In this document: one piece after another, positions 45,999 to 57,645 of the stretch | Layout of the letters: each line of letters begins with the position of its first letter | Numbering within the stretch: position 1 is the first letter of the stretch | NCBI RefSeq assembly: GCF_008831285.2 | Contig: NC_045138.2 | Location: 17,641,934-17,705,933 of the forward strand | Origin: Nymphaea colorata | Lineage: Eukaryota; Streptophyta; Magnoliopsida; Nymphaeales; Nymphaeaceae | Direction of reading: 5' to 3' | DNA: 64,000 nt | Program-made: the position numbers and the translations under genes | The notes under the pieces: generated by a model | The model's database searches: none | The model's input: the letters and a program-made list of their open reading frames with translations, nothing else | Told to the model about the DNA's origin: nothing

Positions 45999-47628
45999 GT
46001 ATAATTCATGCTCGAACAAGCTACGTAAAAAGAAAAAAAAAATTCCCAGAAGAGATCTGTGGTGATGTTGCAGTCTAGTATTGGGTGAAGGGAGCTAAAA
46101 TTCAAACCGAGCCATCTAAATGTAGCACCTACCACAGATACGTAATATCGGATTTTCAGCATTATATTTCATAATTCCCGGAAGTTGCATCAAACGAAGA
46201 AATGTTGCGATAAATGCAAAAGTTTAAGGCATAAAAAATGTAATCTCTAGTTAATTTGATAAGGCAGGGTGTTGGGGGGTAGAGATTTTTGGAGATGCAT
46301 TTAAGTCGGTAGAACAAGAACAAAAATGAAGATAAAAGGGAATATTGAAGATGAGATGCGTCATTTATGAAAAGGGAAAAAATTGAGAAGAATAAAAAAG
46401 TATGTTGAGTAAAATATTGTTATAGTAGCTTTAGGTACATGATTTATAATAGAAAGCAAAAAGGAAAAACACAAATGAGAAAAATAGCCTTATTTTGCGA
46501 CTGAGTTTCCAGGATTTCATTCATCTGCCAATCTTAGGGGCAACAACAATGAAAAAACTCATGAAATAGATTTATAAAGCATAAGAAGAAAAATTATAAC
46601 TTAATATAACATAGAGAAAAAAAAAAAACTGTTTTCTTTTTCATCCCTATGAGTAATTGAGATTATTTGTGTTGATCATACATCTCAAATTAAGAAGGAT
46701 AAACATACTAGCCTTTGAAAGGCAAGTGTGGATGCATTCTTGGGGTTTTACTTTCATACCAATCCAACCCTTACCTAACCATGTCTCCAAACACCTTTAT
46801 TTACATAATGTATCACAATTGCTACCTTTTTCCAAAATTTTGCAAGTTATTGCATCCAGGTGTTAAAATTTGCACAAATATACTTTTAACTCACTTGGGT
46901 GTATTGGCATCTCTAGAAATACCAATTTCAGCCCACCGCTACAAAAAAAGCCTCCCCATTTCTTCATACCACTGGCGCTTGAGCTGTTTCGGTATCAGTG
47001 ATGGCAACAGTGTATTCTTTAGCTTGGATATTGTGATGCATGAACATTAAGCCCATAGGAATCAAGAATAAGAGTTTCAATGGCTTATTTAAAAAGTTGG
47101 ACATAAGAATTTCAAAGTTAGATGTCATTAATGTCCCATTATTTATAGTATGGACAAAGACGAGGGAACGGTTGAAATAAGAATTTCATCCACATGACTA
47201 AGAAGCATGGCCTGATAACTTCGAAATTAGGTGAGATTAATTAAGAGTTTCATGACCTAAAAACTTCGAAATTAAGTGAGATTAATGTCTCAGTACCAAG
47301 AGTTTAGACTACGTTTGAGGAAACTCGATTCCCTACGCCTGATTTTCACAAAGATCCTTATTTTTTTCCATAATTCTAATAACGCCCTTGACTTGGCGCA
47401 TAAAAGTCAGAAGCGCGCCGTTTGCACTCCGCCATTGAAAGTTGCTCATTATTACGAGTCAGTTCATTTGTCCTGGAAACGAAAATAGAGAGAGGGTTAT
47501 TTTGTAATTTAATTATACTTGAGGGTCAATACCTGGAGAACCATTCAAACTCACGCTCTCTCTATCTCTCTCTGTGCAATGTGCATCGTCCTCAGCTTCG
47601 TCCTCCCCTAAGTCCTAAGCACATTTCG
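45999..47628. other. AT-rich intergenic DNA upstream of the EF-hand gene
   Basis: No coding signal. A SINE-like copy lies at 46960-47080 and a near-direct repeat (CTTCGAAATTA-GTGAGATTAA) at ~47218 and ~47267. The last ~100 bp, CT-rich, are probably the 5'UTR. Confidence 0.5.
46960..47080 (-). mobile_element. SINE-like repeat copy (relative of 7120-7290)
   Basis: On the minus strand GATTCCTATGGGCTTAATG is followed by CATCACTGATACCGAAACAG and CTCAAGCGCC, the same order as the copy at 7120-7290. Diverged and noncoding. Confidence 0.45.
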
Positions 47629-50600
47629 ATGGCCGACGGAGGCCTCACCGTCTTCGACGGTTCGCTTCTCCGGGAAGCTACCGTCTCAGCCGACTCGCTC
47701 TTCTCCGCCTCGGGCGACGGCGATCCCACCACGATCGACGGGGCTCACCTCCTTTCCGAGGCGGAGTCCGTCGCGTCGTCTCTCCTCCTCGGCCTCTCCT
47801 TGCCTGAGAATCTCAAGGCCGCCACCCTCAGGCGGCTCGGTTTCGACGAACTAAGCTTCCGGTCGCTTCATTTCAACCGAGAATCGGCTTCCGAGACGCT
47901 CCGGAAGTACGTCGCTGCTGTCGCCGACGAGCTAAGAGGTATCGTGTCCGTCGGTCGACGGATCGCAACAACTTGATCGTTCGGTTATTCGGTTTTGCAG
48001 CGGGATTTGGGTTTAGGGTTTTGCGATCTTCTTCTGAAGTTGTTATCTGTTGTTTTTCGTTTATTGTGTTCCTCTTTTGCTCCATTTCCTTCTTTTGACT
48101 TTGCGTTCAATAAGCATTGATGCAATTGCAATTCGATCTATGTTTTGTAGGATATTTTCACAATTTGAGTACGTTTCGTGTTTCATAGTCTTCAAATTCA
48201 TGACTGGCTTTCTGTTACATCGAACAGAAGTTTCTGGGTGTAATTTGCTTCTCTATTTTCCAAATCTAGTACAGGCAATTACGCCTTATGGTCCTTTTAT
48301 GTTTTGATCTGTATTCGAGTGCATATTTATTGATAAAACATAGATAAATGAAGATCTCATAGCAAATATGTTGGGACTTTTGTCAATGGCTGCGAGAATT
48401 GTGCATCACTTGGCAATCGTATACGATAGTTCTGTCTAAAACGCCAAGTCTCTTACATGGGCGTTTTTCAATTGAAACTTGAGAGTGTCGGTAGCTGGTA
48501 AAAGAAAGAGGATTTTGTAAGTAAAAATTGAAGGTCACCAACTTGGCGTGTTTATAGTTCCAAATCGTCTCTTGATGGTTCCTTCCAAGTTGTTTCTTGT
48601 CTTGTTTTTTCCTTTCTTCTTGATTTTAACAGCAAAATTGTTATTAATTGCTCCTGATTTTTTATGCAGATGATCCTTTTGTTGTATCTGTTCTGGATGG
48701 AAGCATTATTCGCATGCTTTTAGAGGATGAAGATGATTTTGCTATGTTAGCAGAGAATTTATTCACTGAATTGGACAGAGATGATACTGGCAAGCTTTGT
48801 AAAAGCGAAACGAGAAATGCTCTTGCGCAGATGGGAGTTGAAATGGGGGTTCCTTCTCCATCAGGTTTGTACTACTTAACGGTAAATTTTTTCGTATATG
48901 CCAATGTTTTCTCTGCCTTTACGAACGGGAATCTCCTAAAATATTCTGCTTTACGTATGTCTGCATTGAAAGAATATTTTATTGTGAAATTTCGAGTATG
49001 TGACTTTGTGTTGTTATTCTTCCCGTTTCGGTCAGTCTCTGATTTCAGCAGAAAGGATGAGTTTCTAACCTGCTTCCCTTTGTTATGAATTATCAAATTA
49101 TTCATGTAATGTAAGTGGTAATATTGCCATGTTGAACCAACTATTAGTTCTGTTCCTCGAGTTAAATAGCAGTTCCATTGACCTCCTAATTCCTTAAGTG
49201 TTGGCAATCTGATTATCTAACAGACTTTGAAATTGGATCAACTGGTTCTGTACTTTTCATCAGGTTCAATTCCTTGATCAGCATTCTCAGGTTGTCCTTG
49301 TTAGTGATGCATAGACAGAACAAGTAGGTTAAACGTCATGTGGACACGTTAACTATGTAACTGAGTATTCCTCGGCTATCTTGTGAGTAATAGAATCTCT
49401 TATTCTCCCACTCTGTTTGGCCTTTGATCTTGGATCCCCGGAGTGGCCAAAAGCTGCAAATGAAAAGCACACAAGCATTTGCAAAGCTGCAACTTTATCA
49501 ACGTTATTTGCAGGAAGCAATTACACTAAACAAGCTCATTATTTTGAAAACTCTCAGGAGTGAGGACCCTTATATTTACCCTGTTTTTAACCTCATTATA
49601 TGTAACAAAAATGACATCATCATGTCCTTAGTAAGTTAATTTTAGCGATTTTACTGATTTCTCTTATTAGAATCTGCTATTGCTGTTCAAACTTCAAACC
49701 CTCTAATAACCCAATAGTTCCCAAAAAAACTGCTTAAAATGTCCCGAGAAAAACACGATGAGGTACTTTTGAAACTGAAAATGACAAACTGTGCTGGCAA
49801 CTTTGTAATACTTTATGTAACGATTTGCAAATATGTTTCCGCAGGATCATGTGCATCATGAATTCTCTTATGTGATGTTTTATTTTTGCTTGTTAAATGT
49901 TTTACTTACACTCTTCAAGTCCCCTTGAAGTGTGTCGAAGAATTAGTGTACAAGCAATCTGAAGATCCCCTTTCGTTTGAGATAAACTTGCGCATTGATG
50001 TCCAGCACTTCATTGCCTTTGGTTAGTATACCCAACTGTCTAATTGGCACGTTATAATGTCAAACTATAGCAACATAGTGCGTAGTCATGGATTACATGC
50101 CTTTGGATTTCTTGGTATGCGTACATGTGCTAATTTACCTATACATAGAAAGGGCAAAAATGACTGATGGTATAGATGTTTCTCTTCTTGCTCTTTTAGT
50201 TAATGCAAAGTCTGATGATCTCCTTGATGACATCCTGAGAAAACATGGAGCTGAGGGTGAAGAGTTGTTAGGTCAAGCTCAGTTTGCAAACCTTCTTCAG
50301 GCTGTTCTTCAAAGCCTTGCAGATGCACTAGGCCTGAAGCCTATCGTAGTGATCCAAGACATCAAGGTCATCAATGGGTCAAAGATAAGACAGGTGAAGT
50401 TAGTTTTTTCACTTTACGTTTGGCGCCCAAATATACTTGATATTCTTTTTAAACCAGAACTGAAATTGTTTCTAAAATTTAAAAATCTATGTTACCAGAT
50501 TTTGGCTAATGAAGAGCTTCTACTTGATACAATTGATCGCATATTTGACAAGCAAACTGCCAGTGAACTGGATGGTGGTAGCATTAGGAAGTTTAGAGCA

Positions 50601-50816
50601 TTGCTTGAAAAAGATGGGACAGAATTTGGGTTGCCTTTGGCAGGATCGAATGAAGCACTTGTCCTGCTCTATGATCAGGTATTTGGCAGTCTTGATATAC
50701 AGAATGATGAGGAACTCGACAAGGAGGCATTTGGTTCTGCTGTGAAGCAGATTCTTCAGGAAATATTGAATCAAATGGAATCTAACCCGGTATTCCATGA
50801 ACCGGAGGGGAATTGA
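47629..50816 (+). CDS. EF-hand calcium-binding family protein
   Basis: Four exons, 47629-47938, 48670-48864, 50200-50393 and 50499-50816, with GT-AG introns and phases 1, 1, 0, give 338 residues. The one canonical EF-hand loop is in exon 2, DRDDTGKLCKSE, with acidic residues at positions 1, 3 and 12 and glycine at 6, flanked by ENLFTEL and ETRNALAQMGVEMGV helices. Other segments are EF-hand-like but less canonical: KHGAEGEELLGQAQFANLL, KPIVVIQDIKVINGSKIRQ, and DIQNDEELDKEAFGSAVKQI. This order is that of a plant-specific EF-hand family whose physiological role is unclear. No signal peptide or membrane span is visible, so a soluble calcium-binding protein is inferred. The start ATG has good plant context (CGATGGCC). 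Exon 1 is GC-rich, the rest AT-rich. Exon 3's start at 50200 rests on phase and homology of the junction. Confidence 0.88.
48865..50199. other. Intron 2 of the EF-hand gene, nothing else recognised
   Basis: T-rich 1.34 kb intron without a supported extra exon. Joining exon 2 directly to 50200 keeps the frame and the expected GVPSPS-VNAKSDDLLDD continuity. A skipped small exon cannot be excluded. Confidence 0.55.
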
Positions 50817-53428
50817 TACCCTGTGTGACGCATCTTGCTATATCTTTTTTCTTTACTCCTTTTCTACCTTTCAGGAAACTTGAAGTTTCACCTCACATAA
50901 ATTTTAGCAATCTGAATCATGGAGCATAGCATGAAAAGCAGCTTCATACGGCCAGTTGTGCAAAGCAAATTGTATTTTGACAATTTCTAGATGAATTCCT
51001 CCATGATGTCATACCTTTTGCTGACGTCATGTGTAAATTTCCTAAGTGTAATATGCACATGCACTTCTCCTTTCCTTGCTTCATATAGGCGACTGTTGCT
51101 GCTTGATATCCATTTCATGTGTCATGAATATTGATATTCCCATTCTTGCTGTGACTTTGTAAATTCTCCTCTTGTGCATTTTTCACGTGATATGAGTACG
51201 ATTTTCAGAGCTATGCCTAATAGAGCAGGAAAAATACATACTCTATTTTTGGATTTTTCGGAGGGAAATAATGTAGCAATGAATTATTGTGGTTCTCGTA
51301 TCAGAATCTTGCAGGAAAGCAAAAGGACAGTGTTGTCTGGTAGGATAAGCCTTAAGATATGCTTGTCTTCAGGTAACTCTCTGCAAGTTAAACCATCATT
51401 TTTGTGCAGCAATGAGCTTGTGATTGATTCAAAGGCGGTGGCCCCCATGTGCCTTTTAACGAGTTGATGTTACGATGAACTTCAGATAAAGACTACTGCA
51501 AAATACTCAAGTTTCCTGTGAATTGGTGAGTGGTGTGGTCCAAAATTATGCTTTTAAAATTAAAATGTTCACACATTCGTTTCAAATTGTAGGGGTGTGG
51601 TCCACATAAATTGCTTCTAATGAGAGCACCGTAGAAATATCCGTTCATGTTCATGATCAACCGTGGATATATTAGAGCACCATAATAATGTGGAGTGCTC
51701 AGCATTCTCCAGAGAATTGCGCATCTAATGGGGGCAACTAAAGTCACTAAGTTACAGGGCATCATCAAAATTTCTTTTGGCTTCACTACACCAGGAAACT
51801 ACACCTGGTGGGATGACTTTTTTCAGTCGCCCCTGGACTTTTTTGGGTGAAGTGGTGCATATATGAGGGAAAACATGCATGCATGCTCGCCTGTTTACAG
51901 GGAGAATTATAGACTGATTATTTCTCTGTCACAGGATGCACAAGTTTGCAGAATTATGCCTTGCCTTAACTTGGTAATTCTAAAACAAATAGATGATCCA
52001 ATATTCGGGTAGCAAGATCAGAGTCAACTTGATCACAAATGGTACAAAATTTACGTTGTGAATCCACATCTAGGTTTGAGCATAAATCTGAACTTGAGTA
52101 CGGGCATGCTTGATGGCGGAATTTACATGGAAGAATTTAAGTTTTTGTTCATTAACGTTGAATGTCTGTATTACCAATTGTCAACCTTCACGAGAGCTAA
52201 TATTATAATTTTTTATGATATTTACGAAATCAATGTAGTTTTATATTGCTATTTGCATTGCATATTTGCGTTACCAGCCAGCGGCCTACCGTCTTCAGAG
52301 CTACGGTAAGACCCTACGAGAGTGTTTGATTTGAGAAATGCTTTGCATGGACTGTAGAGCATACCATGCTATTTCGTGCATTTTATACTAAACTATGGGA
52401 TGGTAGAAAGCATTTGGTGAGAAGAACATTGTGTTCTTTGACATAACTTTTCTAACCTGTATTTCAAGAACACCATGTTGTCACTTGAGTAACATCGTGT
52501 AGTCATGCCTGATGCTTGACTGTTTGATCCGTGACTAATTTGCATGTAACAAAATACATTGTATTTTTATGCAATATATCTCAATAACATGTATTCAAAA
52601 AACATAATGTTTTTTTTTTTTTGGCTCAAAACATTCGTATACCAAAAAATGATTCGTTAGGTAGGTACAACCAAAGTGTGTTTCCTTTTTTTGCATGTGT
52701 TTGTGTGGTTGCAGTGTCTATATGAGGTGTTTGACTACAATAACTGTTTTCATGAATTTACCCAAAACTAACATTTTTTAAATCTGCCTTAATTTTTAAG
52801 ATAGAACTATGAAATAATAACATGTTATTACTATTACCAAACGGCCCCATAGGCATGCTCGCATGTGATTATGCTTCATGTGTTGTAGAATGATCTTAAA
52901 CCCCAACTTTTGCTTACACAAAGAATGGTACCAATGAGAACTGAACTGTGATAATTTGGTTGAGATTACACCGATGTAAATGAATTGGGTATCTTCAATC
53001 ATTCATCCGATTTCAAGTCCATGTATACAAACATAGTAAAGAAATTTGTATTTGACCATCGATGGGATTCATTATTCAATTTCATAACTGAACACACGTC
53101 CGAGTCCAAATATCATTTGAGATTAGATAATGAATATACAACCCGTTTAGCATGCTAGACATATTTTCTCTCAATTAAAATGATTTGTAGGTTTTCCTAA
53201 AAGATTTTTCTGAATCTTTAACACAATAATCCCTAAAAATATGTTTACATAGAACGAAGAAGCTTGAGTTTGAAAAAAAAAAAAAGAGAGACAAAAAGAA
53301 GCTGTTTGAAAACTATAGAACGAGCACGTTCATGTCGTGCGCATGAAAGTTGGGCGCGTTTCTTGTAAAATACCAAAGGCCGAAGGCTCGAATTCAAAAG
53401 AGCAAACGAGAAAGTCAAAATAAGCTGG
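50817..53428. other. Intergenic DNA between the EF-hand and H2A.Z genes
   Basis: No gene recognised. ORFs up to 97 codons are without motif. It holds a MITE-like element at 52721-52851 and a B-box-like GTTCAGTTCTCATTGG (minus, ~52930), probably another worn copy of the SINE-like family. Confidence 0.5.
52721..52851. mobile_element. MITE-like element with TATGRGG..GTTTG termini
   Basis: TATGAGGTGTTTGACTAC on the left faces ACCAAACGGCCCCATA on the right as imperfect inverted ends, around a noncoding ~131 bp AT-rich body. The target-site duplication is not certain. Confidence 0.45.
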
Positions 53429-53436
53429 CCCGCCAA
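53429..53436. promoter_or_regulatory. Candidate E2F site of H2A.Z promoter
   Basis: CCCGCCAA, inverse complement TTGGCGGG, fits the E2F consensus and lies ~60 bp upstream of the TATA box. E2F sites are common in plant replication-linked histone and S-phase promoters. Motif evidence only. Confidence 0.45.
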
Positions 53437-53491
53437 TTTTGGGACAAAGCGGTAAATATCGAAAAATCTGTTTGCCGCCTAAACCCATAAA

Positions 53492-53499
53492 TATAAATA
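53492..53499 (+). promoter_or_regulatory. Candidate TATA box of H2A.Z
   Basis: TATAAATA about 270 bp upstream of the ATG, followed at ~30 bp by a CT-rich stretch suitable for transcription initiation. A 5'UTR intron (GTAAGC at 53582 to AG at 53750) accounts for the distance to the ATG. Confidence 0.55.
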
Positions 53500-53762
53500 C
53501 GCCCCACATTTCCCCGTTCCCTCTCTCCACCATTCGATCCCTCTCTCTCTTTCTGTCTCTCGATTTCTGTGAGATCTGCTGGTAAGCGTCTCTCTTTTGA
53601 ATGTTCATTCGTTTCCCTGGCAATGGAGTTTGGGCTGGGGGTTCCGGGTTCTTGGATGTTTCTTGTTTCACGTAGTCGTCGTGGGTGGCACAGTCAGGGG
53701 GAAGATCTCTCTTTCTAGCTGATGTGTTCCTGTTCTTTCCGTCTTTGTAGTTCCAGAGGAAA

Positions 53763-56700
53763 ATGTCGGGGAAAGGAGCGAAGGGCCTTTTGATGGGCAA
53801 GAATGCTGCTGCCAACAAGGATAAGGAGAAGAAGAAGCCGATTTCTCGCTCTTCCCGGGCTGGTTTGCAGGTATCCCCTATTTCTTTTCTCCAGCTGATT
53901 TCCTTTTTTGAGTTTTCCCAACGAATATGAGGTCGGAGGAATTGAATTTTCTATTGTGGGTTGGATGGCCTGCCATCTTGCTTGTTTGTGAGCCTGATGA
54001 TTATCTGGTTTGCGGATTTTTTTCTTTTGTGGTCTGGAGGAGGTGATACCCTCTGGTTTTCCGGGGTTGCCTGCGTCAATGCTTTGTCGATTTTGTGCCG
54101 AAAGGATAGTGGAGATTCAGGATAATCTTTTGCGTGGTCCTTCTTTATATTTTCTTTCTCCCTTTCGTGAGCAATTCAGAGCCTCTCAGGCGTTCCACCT
54201 TCTAACTGGCTCTGCTCAAGCCACAACGTATGTCCAATGTCTTGTTCTTGGAGGACCAGAGGAAAAGGGTTTTCCCTTTTGTTTTGTCTGAGGATGAGAG
54301 AGAGGTACACATACGCTTTCCGAAAATTCAACGGAGGCACGAACAAATTTTCGGAAACTTTTAGTAGTGGGCTCCCCTTCCGTTTTCGCCTTGATAAGCC
54401 AGGATTTTCAGATGGTTCAGACCTTCTTCCTTCATTTTATTCTTCTTTCCCTTCACAATATATAGAATTCGTGCTCTGTGGCAGCTTCTCAAGACAGTTT
54501 AGTTGTTTCGCTTGAGTTTTCCTTTAAATGGGACCTACATAAGTAATGATATCTCTCATTTTGCCAGCTTAGATTTGTTTTCAAGATTCATATTTTTCAT
54601 AACTTTAGTTGATCCAATTTATAGAGAAAACATAGTATGAATCATAACTTATTCTGGACATTAGGATAAATTTCTTGTATTGGTTTTCGTTCTTGGTAGA
54701 GTGTTGGCAACATCATTTGAGGCAGCAAACTCTACCGTCTTGGTTTCGTTGAATTCATAGCTCTTGACGATTTTGACTTTCTTAGCTTGGATACAAGGTG
54801 AAACCTGCGTGAAGCATTCTTTATTACTGATTTTGCTTCACCTCTAAAATTGCTTTCTTAAAATCGAAGAGCGATTTCACTTAAATACAAGTTGTGCTTG
54901 CTCCTTTCATATCTTGGCGGGAATCGGTGTTTGCGTTCGTCATGTCTTGTCTCTTTCTGTAGTTTTTCTCTGTTTACGCCCATCAACCTTTTGAAGTGAA
55001 ATCGAAAGATTCGATCAAGGTGATGGGCCTCTTACGATGACAGTAATAAAGATCCCTTTGATATCATAATTACATCGTGAATGGTCGAGATTGTTGGAAA
55101 GTATTGGGAACAATTTCTGAGTTGAACATCATTAATTTGTAATGCATGATTGTATAATGAGTCAACGATATATTGGTTGTGGCCCAACCCTATTAGATCA
55201 TTCAAACTAAGCTAATCTAAATAAACTGAAGATGATGAATGATTATTGACACAAATAGGCTTACCAAATATATTTCTTGGACAATAGTCTAAAAGTAAAG
55301 CCGCATCTAACCGAAATGCTATCTTCAACGTGATGCTTTCTTCATTCTGTCTTCTATTTTGAAGAAAAATTTCTTGTATTTGTATCTCCAGCCCTTGCGC
55401 TAGTTCTGATGTCGAGACACTTGCGCATGCCTACATCTTTTTAATTTATCTGACGACAAAACAATTTCTGTGATTTCTGTTCGTTCGTCTACCATAATCG
55501 ATTATGTATATTTGAGTTCGTAGCGCGTAACAAATGAATCAACGTAGTCGGGTCAAGTCTACAACTGCAACTGAAAAAGTGGAGCTGCAATGAAGGCCGA
55601 GAGATAAGGGTGTGATAATGGAGCTAGAGAAGGACGCATGATTGTAAATTCCAAGTTTTGGGTGTAAAAAATTGAGGTGGCCGATTTCCTTGCCGGTATA
55701 TGCAGAGAGCCGCCGGCAATTCAATTTAATTTTTGTGGTTTTGACAGCAAGAAAGCCGAATGTTTCCTAGGAGAAGAGTTGTTGTTTTTAAATGTCGTTA
55801 AGACCATTGTTACGAATAGGGTTCTCAGGTTTTTGTCCGCTAGGTTTACCTGGGATGTTTTTTCTAAGGAAAAAGTATTAGAAGTTTACTCAGTTGTCAA
55901 GCCGCGCAGGCAGCAGAAAACGTATTAGACGTTTACTTAGTTGTCAAGGCGCCAGGAACACCTTTCTGCCTAGGTGGGACGAGATACGGAACATTTTTAG
56001 TTTGTTCACATATTGGGAAATTGTGCTGTTCTGTTTTAGCTGATGCCTTAATTTGATACCCAAAAGGAAACACGTCATTCTTGTTTACATATTGGACAAT
56101 GGTTGACTATTTCAGTTATACACTTTATAGACTATTTCACTTGAATCATTTCAAATAAAATTCATATCAAATCAGTACATATAATAAACATTGCAAGTTA
56201 GAACAGATTGTACATATAACACCCATCGCCTAAGTGATGGACTTAATGGGGTATGGACTAGTCCACCCCTTAACAACTAAGGGAGTTTAAGATAAGTTAA
56301 AAATATATGAAGCACAAAAGAAAAGTTATGGACGTATGTTCTTTCCACCAATTTCTTGCCACAAGTAGACAAAGATTCTAAACAAATGTTATCAAAAGTG
56401 AATGCAAAAGATACTTTTGAATTACGTGTAAAAAAGAAAATTTCTGAAATAATGTAAAGTATTGTAATACTGTCGTGATTATTTGGTGCTGTTTATCTTT
56501 TTATATATATATATATATTTTAAATTTGCAATAATTTCCTTTAAAAATGTTTTTATTTTTGTTTTGGTGATAAGATTGTCAATCTATCCAACATTGGCCA
56601 CGTTTTAGATGAATGTGGGAATTCGTTAAAGTTCAGGAACAACTTCATATAGATTTTTATTCATCGAAGGAACTGGTTTTTCTTTTCCATCAGAACTGTT

Positions 56701-57645
56701 GACCATCCCTTGAAACAATGTTTTCCAGAGCAAGTAGAATCTCCACAATTTCCAGTTTGATGATAATGGCTTCTAAGGAATATTATTTATGTCCGTCAAG
56801 CATCTGTAGTTAGTGTTTGGCTTTTTTGGCCTATGCGTATATTATTTTTTAGTTTTAGGTAACCCATTTTATCATGCGGTATGTTCTCCTTTTCATCAGA
56901 AAAGTGGACAAGTATATTGTGGTTAGCTATTTCATCATGTTTGCAGTTTGACGTTGAGGGCATTTCCTTGGATTTACTTTTACTTTCACAATCAAATGAT
57001 AGCGTTACATTCGTGAAAAATCTCTTGCAATTCTTGACTTGCGAATCCCCTTGCTTAACCTGGAGTTTAGCGCATTTGGACTTTCGTAAAATTGTGATGG
57101 CTTTGGATGTATGTGCTTTGCCCTTCGTCTAATTAGAACTCCAATGTGCCTTGTATTGGATGGTAAATTTTACAAGCCTTCGCTTCAATTTATTCGCGCA
57201 AGGACTTGAAACACCAAAATCTTTGCGCAATTCAAAATCGCAAACTCTATGAATTCCCATATAATTTTGGTTGATCGTGGTTTAGGATTTTCATGCACCA
57301 CGCAGAATGAAGTCCCAACTTCCGATTGATTTTCGCCTTTGTTTGCAGTTTCCTGTGGGTCGAATTCATCGGCTTCTAAAGTCAAGAATTGCGGCCAATG
57401 GAAGGGTTGGTGCTACAGCTGCCGTTTATTCAGCAGCCATCTTGGAGTATCTGACTGCGGAGGTGCTTGAGTTGGCTGGAAACGCTAGCAAAGATCTGAA
57501 AGTGAAGCGTATAACTCCTCGTCACCTTCAGCTTGCAATTAGAGGAGATGAAGAGCTGGATACGTTGATTAAGGGCACCATAGCAGGAGGTGGCGTCATC
57601 CCTCACATTCACAAGTCACTCATCAACAAATCTTCTAAAGATTAA
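53763..57645 (+). CDS. H2A.Z: Histone variant H2A.Z
   Basis: H2A.Z is deposited by the SWR1 complex at promoter-proximal nucleosomes and affects transcription and temperature response. Two coding exons, 53763-53870 and 57349-57645 (phase 0, CAG|GTATCC and TTTGCAG|TTTCC), give 134 residues, the usual plant H2A.Z length. The N-terminal tail [19 protein letters not shown] leads into [19 protein letters not shown]. Exon 2 encodes the histone fold with variant-specific residues: [40 protein letters not shown], the extended acidic patch [18 protein letters not shown], and the tail [11 protein letters not shown]. Canonical H2A would have NDEELNKLL at that patch. The coding intron is ~3.48 kb, and a second intron (53582-53750) lies in the 5'UTR. 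Substitutions such as [12 protein letters not shown] are mild relative to other plant H2A.Z. Confidence 0.97.
53871..57348. other. 3.48 kb H2A.Z coding intron
   Basis: No embedded gene recognised. Contains a 47 bp direct tandem duplication at 55875-55956 and a (TA)n tract at ~56503-56518. The first kilobase is T-rich and could hold intronic regulatory sequence, which I cannot identify. Confidence 0.7.
55875..55956. repeat. Direct repeat, 47 bp period, within H2A.Z intron
   Basis: GTATTAGAAGTTTACTCAGT and GTATTAGACGTTTACTTAGT, each followed by TGTCAAG and a GC-rich CGC..CAGG block, start at 55875 and 55922. Confidence 0.8.

Noticed and set aside
49920-50020. Possible extra exon of the EF-hand gene (PLKCVEELVYKQSEDP frame)
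   Set aside because: Adding it breaks the phase agreement that joins exon 2 (48864) to 50200 and it lacks a good donor; left as intron.
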